DNA of 33,824 nucleotides from an uncultured Alphaproteobacteria bacterium. GTDB taxonomy: Bacteria > Pseudomonadota > Alphaproteobacteria > RF32 > CAG-239. Shown here piece after piece: positions 1 to 7,773 of this stretch. Within the stretch, counting starts at the first letter, position 1, and each line of letters begins with the position of its first letter. The notes under the pieces were generated by a model, which was not told the DNA's origin, made no database searches, and was given only the letters and a program-made list of their open reading frames with translations. The position numbers and the translations under genes are program-made. The stretch lies in the NCBI GenBank assembly GCA_944390455.1, contig CALXPU010000014.1, positions 1-33,824 of the forward strand, read 5' to 3'.

Positions 1-34
1 CATATCTTTATTATATCGCCGACTTTTTATTCAT

Positions 35-56
35 CCACCACTAAAGTGGTGGTTTT
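35..56 (+). terminator. Short GC-rich hairpin with T tail
   Basis: CCACCACT (35-42) pairs perfectly with AGTGGTGG (45-52) across a 2-nt AA loop, followed by TTTT. It could end a plus-strand gene lying outside the window. It also resembles the short-loop hairpins at the right end of the window (33711-33781), so it may belong to a dispersed palindromic repeat instead. Positions 1-34 and 57-78 show nothing else. Confidence 0.45.
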
Positions 57-78
57 CTACAAGGCATTAATAAAATAA

Positions 79-117
79 AAAACTCAGGTGAGATATGAAT
101 ATTACCTGAGTTTTTTA
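79..117 (-). terminator. Intrinsic terminator of the minus-strand GT2 gene
   Basis: AACTCAGGT (81-89) pairs with ACCTGAGTT (104-112) over a 14-nt loop. It has T runs on both strands and lies 20-55 nt past the stop codon of the minus-strand glycosyltransferase. It could work in both directions. Confidence 0.75.
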
Positions 118-135
118 TGAAAAATGAATAGTAAA

Positions 136-1128
136 TTATGGCTTAGAACGTAAAACGTCAGAAAGAGATAAGAAACGTTCAGCCATTTTATCTAGCACGT
201 CAAAATCCGGCTTTAACGGGAAAACTTTAGATAAAAGATATAAATAAAAATCAGCCGTAAAGTAGGGATGTGGTAAATTCTTCTTTACAAATTTCCAGTT
301 ATCGGAAAGAGCTTTAGAGAAAAGAATAGCAAGAATATTGCGCGGTAAAGTATCCTGATAATCTTTCAAAAAGTAGTAGTGTGCAAAAAAGCGATCATTA
401 TCTAATTGGTGAGTATTTTTGCTGAGGTTGTTGGTTTCGCGAGGAACTAAAACAACATGCGCATCCATTTTTATAATGCCTTGCGCCAATCTAGCCGCTC
501 TCAAAGGAATACTTTCATCTTGAATAAATACGCGTGTGTCTGCTCCGCCGGCTTCTTGTAAAACGGAACGCTTAATAAGTTGTCCCATACGGGTAAAATG
601 TCCGCCTAACACAGCTTTTAAGGCATTAGGATTATAATTATAACGAAAGTCATTAGGCATATATTCAGCCGCAATATCCATCGGTTCTTTACCAGTTTTT
701 GTAAAAGTTCCATAAACCATATCGGCTTGATGTTTATCAGCGACCTCAATCATCTTTTCAGTAGAGTTAAGTGGGAAAATGTCATCTGAATCAAGCATCC
801 TAATCCATTTGCCCTGAGCTAAAGCAATACCTTTGTTAATAGAAATGCTGATACCTTCATTTTTATCTTTTTTCAGGATGATAACATTTTTGACGTCTTT
901 CGTCATTTCTTCAATAATTTGCACGGAACGATCGCGAGACAAGTCATCAACAAAGATATATTGCGGATTTTTAAGTCCGGTTTGGTTTAAGAGAGCCTTA
1001 AGAACGGCCGGCAAATAAAATTCTTTATTATACACCGTCATCACAAAAGAAACATCAATTTCCTCAGAAGAGGTACTATCAATCAAAGTTTCGTTTTCAG
1101 AAATTTTCTTCAAATCAGCATTAGTCAT
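136..1128 (-). CDS. Family 2 glycosyltransferase
   Basis: This GT-A fold glycosyltransferase probably transfers a sugar from a nucleotide-sugar donor during cell-surface glycan or LPS synthesis at the inner face of the membrane. The N-terminal third carries the GT2 signature: VSFVMTVYNKE strand, FVDDLSRD nucleotide-binding segment, then MLDSDD, whose acidic residues match the family's metal/donor DxD site. The C-terminal half is the variable acceptor-binding part. I prefer the ATG at 1128. A TTG at 1149 with GAGG only 4 nt upstream would add seven residues. The gene diverges from the plus-strand glycan operon that starts at 1319 and has its own terminator. Substrate cannot be told from sequence. 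Confidence 0.85.
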   Translation of the reverse strand: MTNADLKKISENETLIDSTSSEEIDVSFVMTVYNKEFYLPAVLKALLNQTGLKNPQYIFVDDLSRDRSVQIIEEMTKDVKNVIILKKDKNEGISISINKGIALAQGKWIRMLDSDDIFPLNSTEKMIEVADKHQADMVYGTFTKTGKEPMDIAAEYMPNDFRYNYNPNALKAVLGGHFTRMGQLIKRSVLQEAGGADTRVFIQDESIPLRAARLAQGIIKMDAHVVLVPRETNNLSKNTHQLDNDRFFAHYYFLKDYQDTLPRNILAILFSKALSDNWKFVKKNLPHPYFTADFYLYLLSKVFPLKPDFDVLDKMAERFLSLSDVLRSKP

Positions 1129-1193
1129 ATTCAAATCGTTTCCCAGCAATAAACCTCAGCAAAACTATTAGCAAAAATAATCAGCTACAAGAA

Positions 1194-1287
1194 AACCTAC
1201 ATTTTTTTTTATCAATATGCAAGCAAAAAGAAGTTATCCAAAACAGAAGTTTAATAATCAAAATCTCCTAAAGAAAAAATGTAGGTT
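1194..1287. repeat. 14-bp perfect inverted repeat in the divergent glycosyltransferase intergenic region
   Basis: AACCTACATTTTTT at 1194-1207 is the exact reverse complement of AAAAAATGTAGGTT at 1274-1287, with 66 nt between. The pair sits between the divergent starts at 1128 and 1319 in a roughly 190-nt control region. Half of each arm is homopolymer, so its specificity rests on the AACCTACA part. It could be a paired operator, an invertible-segment boundary or chance. I see no clear -35/-10 pair here. Confidence 0.4.
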
Positions 1288-1318
1288 AAATTGCATAAAT
1301 AAAGTAGAGGGACATTTG

Positions 1319-2062
1319 ATGGTAAAACTATCTATATATATGGTTGTATATAACGAAGAATTGCGTATAGAAAGAACACTGCGAGCGCTGCAAGGTATAG
1401 CAGATGAGTTAATTATAGTAGATTCCGGATCAACCGATAAAACTTTAGAAATAGCAAAAAGGTATCATGCCAAAATATATTTTCATGAATGGAAGAGTTA
1501 TTGCGATCAGAAACATTATGCGGAAAGTCTGTGCACAAATGAATGGGTATTATTGTTAGATGCCGATGAAGTTATATCTAAAGAGTTATTGGAAGAGATT
1601 AAAGCGATAAAGAAGTCCCCGCAATATAAAGCATATAAAATAAAAATAGTAGATATGCTACCCAAAGATACAAAAGCATCAAAATATGCCCGACAATTTA
1701 ATCCCGTGAGATTATATAGTCGCAAATATGGCGTAATGCCAGCGGATAAAATGAATAAAGACCGAGTAGAGTTGCAAGAAGGAATAGAGATAGGTCAGAT
1801 GAAGAGTTTTATATATCATTATTCATTTTTGAATATAGAACAAACTCTAGATAAATATAATCGCCATTCGACAGAACTACAAAAAACATGGAAAAAAGAA
1901 GGGAAAAAGGTTGGATGGTTTCGTCTAATAATAGAGTATCCATGGCAATTTTTGCATTATTACATAGGTCACAGATACATTTTTCGAGGTAAACAAGGAT
2001 TTATATATGCAAGTTTATTAGCCTACTTTCGCTTTTTAAAAGTAGCTAAGAGTTTTGAATAA
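1319..2062 (+). CDS. WaaE/KdtX-like family 2 glycosyltransferase
   Basis: This 247-aa GT2 protein resembles the WaaE/KdtX group of LPS core glucosyltransferases. It opens with LSIYMVVYNEELRIERTL, followed by ELIIVDSGSTDKT and, near residue 80, LLLDADE, matching the DxD metal/nucleotide site. The C-terminal YIFRGKQGFIYASLLAYFRFLK is an amphipathic, membrane-associating segment typical of the group. The chosen ATG has GAGGGA 6 nt upstream. An upstream in-frame ATG at 1217 would add 34 residues that lack family similarity and overlap the intergenic repeat. It is first in an operon with the GT4, kinase and GT2 genes that follow. The core-sugar role is inferred. Confidence 0.8.
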   Translation: MVKLSIYMVVYNEELRIERTLRALQGIADELIIVDSGSTDKTLEIAKRYHAKIYFHEWKSYCDQKHYAESLCTNEWVLLLDADEVISKELLEEIKAIKKSPQYKAYKIKIVDMLPKDTKASKYARQFNPVRLYSRKYGVMPADKMNKDRVELQEGIEIGQMKSFIYHYSFLNIEQTLDKYNRHSTELQKTWKKEGKKVGWFRLIIEYPWQFLHYYIGHRYIFRGKQGFIYASLLAYFRFLKVAKSFE

Positions 2063-2082
2063 AAGTATGAGGACTAATTGCA

Positions 2083-3117
2083 ATGCGTATAGTAAATGTG
2101 ATGATAAGTAAAAGGACAGGAGGTGTTGAGCAAGCCTTCTTGGATTATAATTCAGCGTTAAAAATGCATAATCATCAAATTTTAGCGATTGTTGACATAA
2201 AAACTAAAGTAAAATCATTTATACAAGATACACAGTATATAACAATAAATTTTAATCAATATAATTATTTTTTGATTTTTAAATTGTATAAAACAATCAA
2301 AAAGTTTCAAGCAGACATAATCATAACACATAGTAAAAAAACAATCCCAATATTGCGTATAGTGGCAAAATGGTTAAAGATTCCACTGATAGGAGTGGCA
2401 CATAATGATAAATATAAAAAGATAAATCAATGCGATGCTATTTTTTCAATAACGGAATATCAAAAAGAGTTTTTTATCCAGAAAGGATATCCCAAAGAGA
2501 GCATATATGTGATTCCTAATATGATAAAAGGCAAAATAGAGTATAAAGAAAAGATATGGCATCATCTTCCGGTAATAGGTAGTATGGGAAGATTTGATCC
2601 AATGAAAGGTTTTGATACATATTTGAATGCACTAGCTTTATTACGAAAAGAAGGAATTGAGTTTAAGGCTGTTTTAGGCGGAGATGCCCAAAAAGAATAT
2701 CCGAAGGAAAAGAGGAAATTGGAACAAATAATCATAGATAATCAGTTGGATAAAAGTGTGACATTATGTGGATGGGTAACAGATAAAGCAAATTTTTTTC
2801 AGGATATAGATATATTTGTTCTTCCATCAAATTATGAGCCGTTTGGGATTGTTTTGCTAGAGGCGATGCAATATTCAACTCCAATCGTAACCTCAGATGC
2901 GGAAGGTCCCAAAGAAATATTCGGAAAAAACAAAGACTGCGTCTATATGTTTGAAAAAGGCAACGTTGAAGATTTGGCAAGCAAATTAAAACAAGCTCTT
3001 AAAAATAGGGAGGATACTAAGAAAAAGGCTCCAAAAGCATGGCACCTATGTGAGAAAGAATATAGCATAGATAAGGTGGCAGAAAAGATAGATAAAGCAA
3101 TAAAAAAAGTACTATAA
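2083..3117 (+). CDS. Family 4 glycosyltransferase (GT-B fold)
   Basis: A 344-aa retaining glycosyltransferase of the GT-B fold. The N-terminal Rossmann half has an RTGGVEQAFLDY glycine loop for acceptor binding. The C-terminal donor half has GSMGRFDPMKGFD, then the diagnostic E-x7-E element EPFGIVLLE (about residues 252-260), which holds the nucleotide sugar, then PIVTSDAEGPKEIF. No transmembrane segment is seen, so it is probably a peripheral inner-membrane enzyme. It starts 20 nt after the previous gene and lies 24 nt before the kinase gene, so it is in the same operon. The sequence is strongly AT-rich with many ATA isoleucine codons. Sugar specificity is unknown. Confidence 0.85.
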   Translation: MRIVNVMISKRTGGVEQAFLDYNSALKMHNHQILAIVDIKTKVKSFIQDTQYITINFNQYNYFLIFKLYKTIKKFQADIIITHSKKTIPILRIVAKWLKIPLIGVAHNDKYKKINQCDAIFSITEYQKEFFIQKGYPKESIYVIPNMIKGKIEYKEKIWHHLPVIGSMGRFDPMKGFDTYLNALALLRKEGIEFKAVLGGDAQKEYPKEKRKLEQIIIDNQLDKSVTLCGWVTDKANFFQDIDIFVLPSNYEPFGIVLLEAMQYSTPIVTSDAEGPKEIFGKNKDCVYMFEKGNVEDLASKLKQALKNREDTKKKAPKAWHLCEKEYSIDKVAEKIDKAIKKVL

Positions 3118-3141
3118 ACAATTACGCAAAGGACTAGAACT

Positions 3142-4098
3142 ATGGAACAAGAAAGCGTAAAAATTTTTTTAGAAAAAGAAATATTTACTCAAGGAATAGA
3201 GAAAATAAAACAATTTTCCAAAGGACAAATAGCAAGTTTTTATATAAAAACCAAATCAGAAGAAGAATTTACTATAAAATTTTATAAGAATAAAGAAAAT
3301 GTAAAATACGCATACAATGTGTCTTTACAGCTAGAGAAAAATAAAGCACTAAAAGTGCCACAATTATATAAAATACCCAATAAGTATTTAAAATACAAAA
3401 GATATTATGGACTCATTTTTTACTATATAAGAGGGAAAGAGATAAAAACTTCAGAAATGAATTTGCAAATATTGTCAGAGGTTGCAGAGCAATATGCAAT
3501 ATTTCAAAAAAGTAAATTAGCAATATCTAATCTGTATCAAGATAAAAATATTTCATATTATATAAATAATTTACGTCAACATTATCTGACTAAAGACATA
3601 AACTCACAAAACAAAATAAAACAAATAATGTATAATAAAATAAAAAAAATAACACAAGAAATATTAAATAATATAGAAATACAACATCAAAATAAAATAG
3701 AACCTCCTAAAAAGATGATACATTGTGATATTACAAAATCTAATATGTTATGCAAAGAAGGACATTTTGCATCATTTTTAGATACGGATTCTGTTTGTCT
3801 AAGTTATGTGGGCAGAGATATTGCAGAGTTTATAATATCAACGGTATTGCGTTTTCCGATATATAGAAATAAAAAGAAAATAATTCAATTTTGGTATTCT
3901 GAAATAGATAAAAGACTTCATTTATCAGCAGAAGAATATATATATGGTTTAGACATATATTATTTATACCGATTACAGTGTAGATTACAGCAATATCGAG
4001 AAAAACTAACAGTCGGTAAATATTTTAATTTCATAGAGTTCATTAAGTTAAGATTTGTAATAATAGATTTATTTAGAAAGAAAGAAGCTCATGCCTAA
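3142..4098 (+). CDS. Aminoglycoside-phosphotransferase-fold kinase, probably a core-sugar kinase
   Basis: A 318-aa protein with the choline kinase/APH catalytic core. HCDITKSNML (from about residue 194) matches the Brenner motif HxDxxxxN, and LDTDS (about 213-217) supplies the magnesium-binding acid. The N-terminal lobe is highly divergent. TIKFYKN may contain the ATP-binding lysine. Because it sits between glycosyltransferase genes, phosphorylation of a glycan intermediate such as an LPS core sugar is more likely than drug resistance. The last 8 nt overlap the next glycosyltransferase start, which indicates translational coupling. Composition is extremely A-rich. Family assignment rests on the motifs, and the substrate is inference. 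Confidence 0.65.
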   Translation: MEQESVKIFLEKEIFTQGIEKIKQFSKGQIASFYIKTKSEEEFTIKFYKNKENVKYAYNVSLQLEKNKALKVPQLYKIPNKYLKYKRYYGLIFYYIRGKEIKTSEMNLQILSEVAEQYAIFQKSKLAISNLYQDKNISYYINNLRQHYLTKDINSQNKIKQIMYNKIKKITQEILNNIEIQHQNKIEPPKKMIHCDITKSNMLCKEGHFASFLDTDSVCLSYVGRDIAEFIISTVLRFPIYRNKKKIIQFWYSEIDKRLHLSAEEYIYGLDIYYLYRLQCRLQQYREKLTVGKYFNFIEFIKLRFVIIDLFRKKEAHA

Positions 4099-5065
4099 AA
4101 TATCAATAATCATCCCAGTCTATAATGCCGAAAAATATCTGGAAATGTCGTTGAATTCAGTAAGAAATCAAACATTTACAGATTATGAAGTTATTTGTAT
4201 GAATGATGGTTCGACCGATAATTCCTTACTAATATTAAAGAAGTTTGCAGAACAAGACAATCGATTTAAGATATATAGCCAATCTAATTTAGGAGGGAGT
4301 ATAACGCGCAATAATGCACTAAAAAAGGCAACAGGAAAATATATAGCATTTCTGGATAACGATGATATATACAATCCCAATTATTTAGAAAGATTGTACG
4401 AAAATATAGAAAAATATGGAGCAGATGTTAGTTGTTGTTCATATATACGCTTTGAAGGAAACGGAAATTATAAATTTAATGAGAGAGAAAATACAGAAAA
4501 ATATTTATTTGTTTCAGAAAATCCTTTTATAGATAAATTTAAGCGAAAAAAGAAAATAGAAACCCTGATGTGGACTAAGCTATATAAGAAAGAACTACTT
4601 CAAGAAATAAAATTCTCGGAAAAATTACCGGCAATCAATGATATATTATTTAATGTAGAGATATTATTGAAGAGTAAAAAGTTAGTGCAGACGAAAGAAA
4701 AATTGATTGCATATCGCATAATTCCAACATCTCAAACAATGAAAAAACTAACATTAAATCGCTTAGAAGAATATAGAAACCTAGCCATAGAGTTAAAACA
4801 ATTATCAAAAAGATATGAAAAATATAACAATATAATAGAAAAAATAATAGCGAATTATGTCTATGGAATGTATGTGTCTGAAGTAAAAAATAAATATAAG
4901 ATAGATATATATAGAGAGATATACGAAAAAATTGTACAAGATATAACCGTGCTAAAAGAGGGGAATATATTTAATCCGCATAAATTAAAATTAATTCGAC
5001 AAATACAATTATATTTGTTTCTAAAAAATATAAAAAAACAATTCAAACAGGATGATAATAAATAA
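4091..5065 (+). CDS. Family 2 glycosyltransferase
   Basis: A 324-aa GT2 enzyme. ISIIIPVYNAEKYLEMSL opens the fold, MNDGSTDNS binds the nucleotide, and FLDNDD (about residues 88-92) is the metal/donor site. The rest is a variable alpha-helical acceptor region with many lysines. The start codon lies inside the end of the kinase gene as ATGCCTAA, an 8-nt overlap. The same kind of overlap (TTGCCTAA) occurs at the second glycan operon at 18603. It is the last gene of the 1319-5065 operon. It resembles, but is more divergent than, the three GT2 modules of the 1980-aa protein starting at 22733. Confidence 0.85.
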   Translation: MPKISIIIPVYNAEKYLEMSLNSVRNQTFTDYEVICMNDGSTDNSLLILKKFAEQDNRFKIYSQSNLGGSITRNNALKKATGKYIAFLDNDDIYNPNYLERLYENIEKYGADVSCCSYIRFEGNGNYKFNERENTEKYLFVSENPFIDKFKRKKKIETLMWTKLYKKELLQEIKFSEKLPAINDILFNVEILLKSKKLVQTKEKLIAYRIIPTSQTMKKLTLNRLEEYRNLAIELKQLSKRYEKYNNIIEKIIANYVYGMYVSEVKNKYKIDIYREIYEKIVQDITVLKEGNIFNPHKLKLIRQIQLYLFLKNIKKQFKQDDNK

Positions 5066-5086
5066 AAAAGCTTCCCGAAGGAAGCT
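5064..5086 (-). terminator. Intrinsic terminator between convergent genes
   Basis: AGCTTCC (69-75 of the 5000s) pairs with GGAAGCT (80-86) across a CGAA tetraloop. The run of A upstream gives a clean T tail on the minus strand, just past the stop of the minus-strand lipoprotein gene at 5092. On the plus strand the tail is poor, so stopping of the glycan operon here is less certain. Confidence 0.75.
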
Positions 5087-5091
5087 AAGTC

Positions 5092-5931
5092 TTAAAATTT
5101 TATAGTTTGAAGAATTTCACCATTTTTATAAATAATCACTTTAGTTAGTTCGCCTTTAGAATTAAACTCTTTGGCAGCTCCGTCTAACAAGTCATTTTTA
5201 CGATAAGCTAAAATTTTAGGTTTTTCATTTTCATAGTAAGAATAAGCCGGACCTTCACGTTTGCCGTTAACATATTCCACATAAGTAGTCAAATGATTCC
5301 CCGGTGTATAAAAACGGGAAGGGCCATGCAATTTACCTTTTTTATAAGTAATGGAAGACTTAACGGCGCCATTATCATAATATTCCTCAAATACGCCATT
5401 TTTCTTACCTCTAATATAGCTGCCTTTACGCATTAAATCCCCATTGGGATAATAAGCTAGTTGTCCGCCGGAAAGCATACCTTTACGATAATAGCTGATT
5501 TCATGCTCGGCGCCATCTTGGTAGAAAGTAATAGTTTTACCATGAGGAAGACCATTTTTATATTCAGCTTCCATCATAACGCTTCCGTCTGTATCAAAAG
5601 CTTTATATAACCCACTGATTTTACCATTAACATAATGGATTTCTTCCTTGAGTTGCATGTTGTCTGCATATTTCTGATAAACACCGGTAATAGGTTTGTG
5701 AGCGGCATCATAACGAATTCCGTTTTCTTCAAAAGAAGTGTCATCAGAATAGAGCGTAGTGAGTTGTGCAACATGACAAGCAGAAAGCAAAAGCAATATA
5801 ACACTCATACTCGCAACTTTTCGTGCAGCAATTTTCCTCTGTGCTAATTTTCTTAAAACCATACGTCTTAAGGCTAATTTTTTTGCTGCAAATTTTTGAG
5901 CCGTCACTGTTAAAATATCTTTTTTTGCCAT
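5092..5931 (-). CDS. MORN/YwqK-like repeat lipoprotein
   Basis: A 279-aa protein made mostly of about seven 20-23-residue repeats of the MORN-variant type found in YwqK-family proteins (pattern G.hkeYy.nG.lk.e..YknGk; for example NGKISGLYKAFDTDGSV and RGKKNGVFEEYYDNGAV). YwqK proteins are annotated as antitoxins, but MORN-variant repeats occur in many lipoproteins, so the toxin link is weak and no toxin gene is adjacent. Residues 42-52 form a short hydrophobic stretch ending in the lipobox LLSAC, so a lipoprotein is likely. The start at 5931 has a strong GAGAGGTG site, yet it leaves about 41 Lys/Arg/Ala-rich residues before the signal core, far longer than a normal n-region. The internal ATG near 5808 has no good ribosome site. 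Confidence 0.7.
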   Translation of the reverse strand: MAKKDILTVTAQKFAAKKLALRRMVLRKLAQRKIAARKVASMSVILLLLSACHVAQLTTLYSDDTSFEENGIRYDAAHKPITGVYQKYADNMQLKEEIHYVNGKISGLYKAFDTDGSVMMEAEYKNGLPHGKTITFYQDGAEHEISYYRKGMLSGGQLAYYPNGDLMRKGSYIRGKKNGVFEEYYDNGAVKSSITYKKGKLHGPSRFYTPGNHLTTYVEYVNGKREGPAYSYYENEKPKILAYRKNDLLDGAAKEFNSKGELTKVIIYKNGEILQTIKF

Positions 5932-6081
5932 ATCACACCTCTCTAAAAGCAGAAAATAAATAGTCTTAAAAAAGTTAAAAAGAAGTAAAAAAAATAAAGC
6001 TGTAGAAAAAACAAGAAAAAAATAGCAATTACCAGAAGTAGCGATATGCTAAATCGGGAGTTGCAAAAAGAGGAGAAGCGG

Positions 6082-6552
6082 ATGAAATATAAAAAAGTGG
6101 TATATACCAAAATTTCACCTGAAAAAAGCAAGTATCATCGTCACTTTTACGATCGCCGAGTGAAAAAAGCATTTATAAAATATTTGGCGTATAGTGGCTG
6201 GTTTGACGGTGTTCTTGAAGAAAAAGAGATAGAAGAGGCAAAAAAAGGATACCTCCCGAAAGATTTGGATGTGCATCATATATTTCCGTTATCCGGCTCG
6301 GAATCAATGGACGTCCACTCATTTACTAATATGTCTGTCATACATAAATCAACCCATCTGGCGATAAACCGCCAGATTTTTTATCCGCAATTAAAAGATG
6401 TGAGCAGTATGCAAGAAGGAGAAACACGAGAAATAATAATTCCGATATTTAAACCTGTGGACGCCGGAAGAATAATAGCCATCCGCAATCGTCAAACTGG
6501 GCGTCCGTGGCAGATGCTAAAAAGTATATCATTAGCAGGATATACGCGTTAA
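6082..6552 (+). CDS. Small HNH-nuclease-like protein
   Basis: A 156-aa protein with an HNH/ββα-metal pattern in its second half: VHHIFPLSG, then FTNMSVIHKSTHLAINRQ. It provides the paired His, the central Asn and the downstream His residues of the family. The N-terminal half is basic and may bind nucleic acid. The ATG at 6082 has GAGGAG 6 nt upstream and is preferred to an in-frame ATG 12 codons earlier. It stands alone, divergent from the lipoprotein gene, with no methylase, phage or toxin-immunity partner beside it. It may be a homing, restriction-like or repair-type nuclease, or a non-catalytic relative. Confidence 0.6.
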   Translation: MKYKKVVYTKISPEKSKYHRHFYDRRVKKAFIKYLAYSGWFDGVLEEKEIEEAKKGYLPKDLDVHHIFPLSGSESMDVHSFTNMSVIHKSTHLAINRQIFYPQLKDVSSMQEGETREIIIPIFKPVDAGRIIAIRNRQTGRPWQMLKSISLAGYTR

Positions 6553-6567
6553 AACCGTAACTCAACC

Positions 6568-6595
6568 TTGACAAAACATTTAAAATAAGTAACTT
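6568..6595 (+). promoter_or_regulatory. Candidate sigma70 promoter
   Basis: TTGACA at 6568-6573, a 16-nt spacer, then TAACTT at 6590-6595, 22 nt before the thioredoxin-like start. The -35 is perfect and the -10 weak. Confidence 0.45.
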
Positions 6596-6616
6596 AGAAA
6601 AAAAGGAGAAACTAAC

Positions 6617-6976
6617 ATGTTAAGATTTTTAAGTTTATTAATAGCCGCAGTTTTGGTGGCGGTTCCGGCAGAGGCGCGTAAAAAGAAAATGCCGACTTTG
6701 GAGGATAATAAGGCGTATGTACTTTATTTGGAAGGTTGTCCGATTTGTACACAAGCGTTGGAATATATAAATGAAAGATATTTCACCCGTCCGGATGTTG
6801 TCAGAGTTAATCTGGAAACAGAAGAGGGGCAAGCGCTATTAAAACAATGTGCCAAGAAATTTAAGTTTCAGCACGTTTTGGCACCGGTAATATGTATGGG
6901 GGATAAATATTTTATGGGCTGGTCCGGTAAAGCCGCAAAAGATTTTGACCAATATCTTGTAGAACTTCATGAATAA
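6617..6976 (+). CDS. Periplasmic thioredoxin-like protein with a CPIC motif
   Basis: A 119-aa secreted protein. Residues 1-21 form a Sec signal peptide (LSLLIAAVLVAVPAEA) with likely cleavage after AEA. The mature part has LEGCPICTQALEYI, a redox-active CxxC at the start of a helix as in thioredoxins and glutaredoxins, and later APVICMGDKYFMGW, whose Pro fits the cis-proline that faces the disulfide. It is short, like glutaredoxin. A role in periplasmic thiol-disulfide exchange is likely; the partner is unknown. GGAGAAA precedes the ATG by a normal distance. Next is the flavin reductase-rubredoxin gene, 59 nt downstream, so the two may be co-transcribed. Confidence 0.65.
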   Translation: MLRFLSLLIAAVLVAVPAEARKKKMPTLEDNKAYVLYLEGCPICTQALEYINERYFTRPDVVRVNLETEEGQALLKQCAKKFKFQHVLAPVICMGDKYFMGWSGKAAKDFDQYLVELHE

Positions 6977-7035
6977 GAATGAAGAGCTCTTGAAAACAAA
7001 GAATATCATCATATTTAAGAGATAAAGGAGAGAAA

Positions 7036-7716
7036 ATGGAAGAAGAAGCACTGTTTGCGTTAAGTAATGGTTTATATGTATTAGGCGCACAAGATAAAGA
7101 TAGATATGTAGGATCATTGGTGGATGCAGTTTCGCAAGTGGCTATCGGTCCAAATATGATAATTTTATCGTGTATGAATAGCAGTTACACAAAGCAAACG
7201 ATTGAAAGCACCGGAGTTTTCTCTCTGAGTGTGTTATCAAAAACAGTAGATCCGATTGTGATTGCCAATTTTGGATTCCAGAGCAGTAGGGATGTAAACA
7301 AGTGGGATAATGTGGTAAAAGAAATCAAAGATGATTTACCATATTTACAGACGGCAATGGCGAAGATACGCGCTCGTGTCGTAAATAAACAGGTTTTTCC
7401 GAACAATACATTGTTTATAGCCGAGGTTGAAGATGCCTTTGAGTTGAAAAAAGGGGAAGAACCATTAACGTATCACGATTACAGAAATGGATTTAAGGAG
7501 AAAGTAATAATGGCATTTCAAGCATCAAAAAGTGAAGAACAGACAGCAAAAGCAGAAACCGTTGCTGCCAAAAACGAAACACATGAACAAAAATGGGTAT
7601 GCACGGTTTGTGGATACGTTTATGACGGAGATGTTCCGTTTGAAGACTTACCTGCAGATTGGGTATGCCCACTATGTGGCGTAGGCAAAGAGCTGTTTGA
7701 ATTAAGAGACGCTTAA
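7036..7716 (+). CDS. Flavin reductase-rubredoxin fusion (high-molecular-weight rubredoxin type)
   Basis: A 226-aa two-domain redox protein. Residues 1 to about 150 resemble the FMN-binding split-barrel flavin reductase domain. Residues about 185-226 are a complete rubredoxin: [12 protein letters not shown] and [11 protein letters not shown] supply the four iron-binding cysteines, joined by a short charged linker. This matches high-molecular-weight rubredoxin (Hrb), known in anaerobes as an NAD(P)H-dependent electron donor to flavodiiron proteins that reduce O2 or NO. No flavodiiron gene is present in this window, so the acceptor here is unknown. AAAGGAG precedes the ATG. It ends at a strong hairpin shared with the convergent nitroreductase gene. 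Confidence 0.85.
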   Translation: MEEEALFALSNGLYVLGAQDKDRYVGSLVDAVSQVAIGPNMIILSCMNSSYTKQTIESTGVFSLSVLSKTVDPIVIANFGFQSSRDVNKWDNVVKEIKDDLPYLQTAMAKIRARVVNKQVFPNNTLFIAEVEDAFELKKGEEPLTYHDYRNGFKEKVIMAFQASKSEEQTAKAETVAAKNETHEQKWVCTVCGYVYDGDVPFEDLPADWVCPLCGVGKELFELRDA

Positions 7717-7725
7717 ACAAAAAAA

Positions 7726-7751
7726 CACCCGTATTCAAGCGAATACGGGTG
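7726..7751. terminator. Bidirectional intrinsic terminator
   Basis: CACCCGTATTC (7726-7736) and GAATACGGGTG (7741-7751) form an 11-bp perfect stem with an AAGC loop. T-rich sequence follows on both strands, strongest on the minus strand. It serves the convergent rubredoxin and nitroreductase genes. Confidence 0.85.
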
Positions 7752-7773
7752 AAGTTTTAAGTAAAGAGCGAAA

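Noticed and set aside
3142..4098. Antibiotic resistance phosphotransferase
   Set aside because: The fold motifs fit APH enzymes, but the gene overlaps and is embedded in glycosyltransferase genes, so a glycan kinase is more likely.
5092..5931. Toxin-antitoxin pair from YwqK similarity
   Set aside because: No toxin-like gene is adjacent and the protein looks like a lipoprotein. The YwqK label reflects the MORN-type repeats only.
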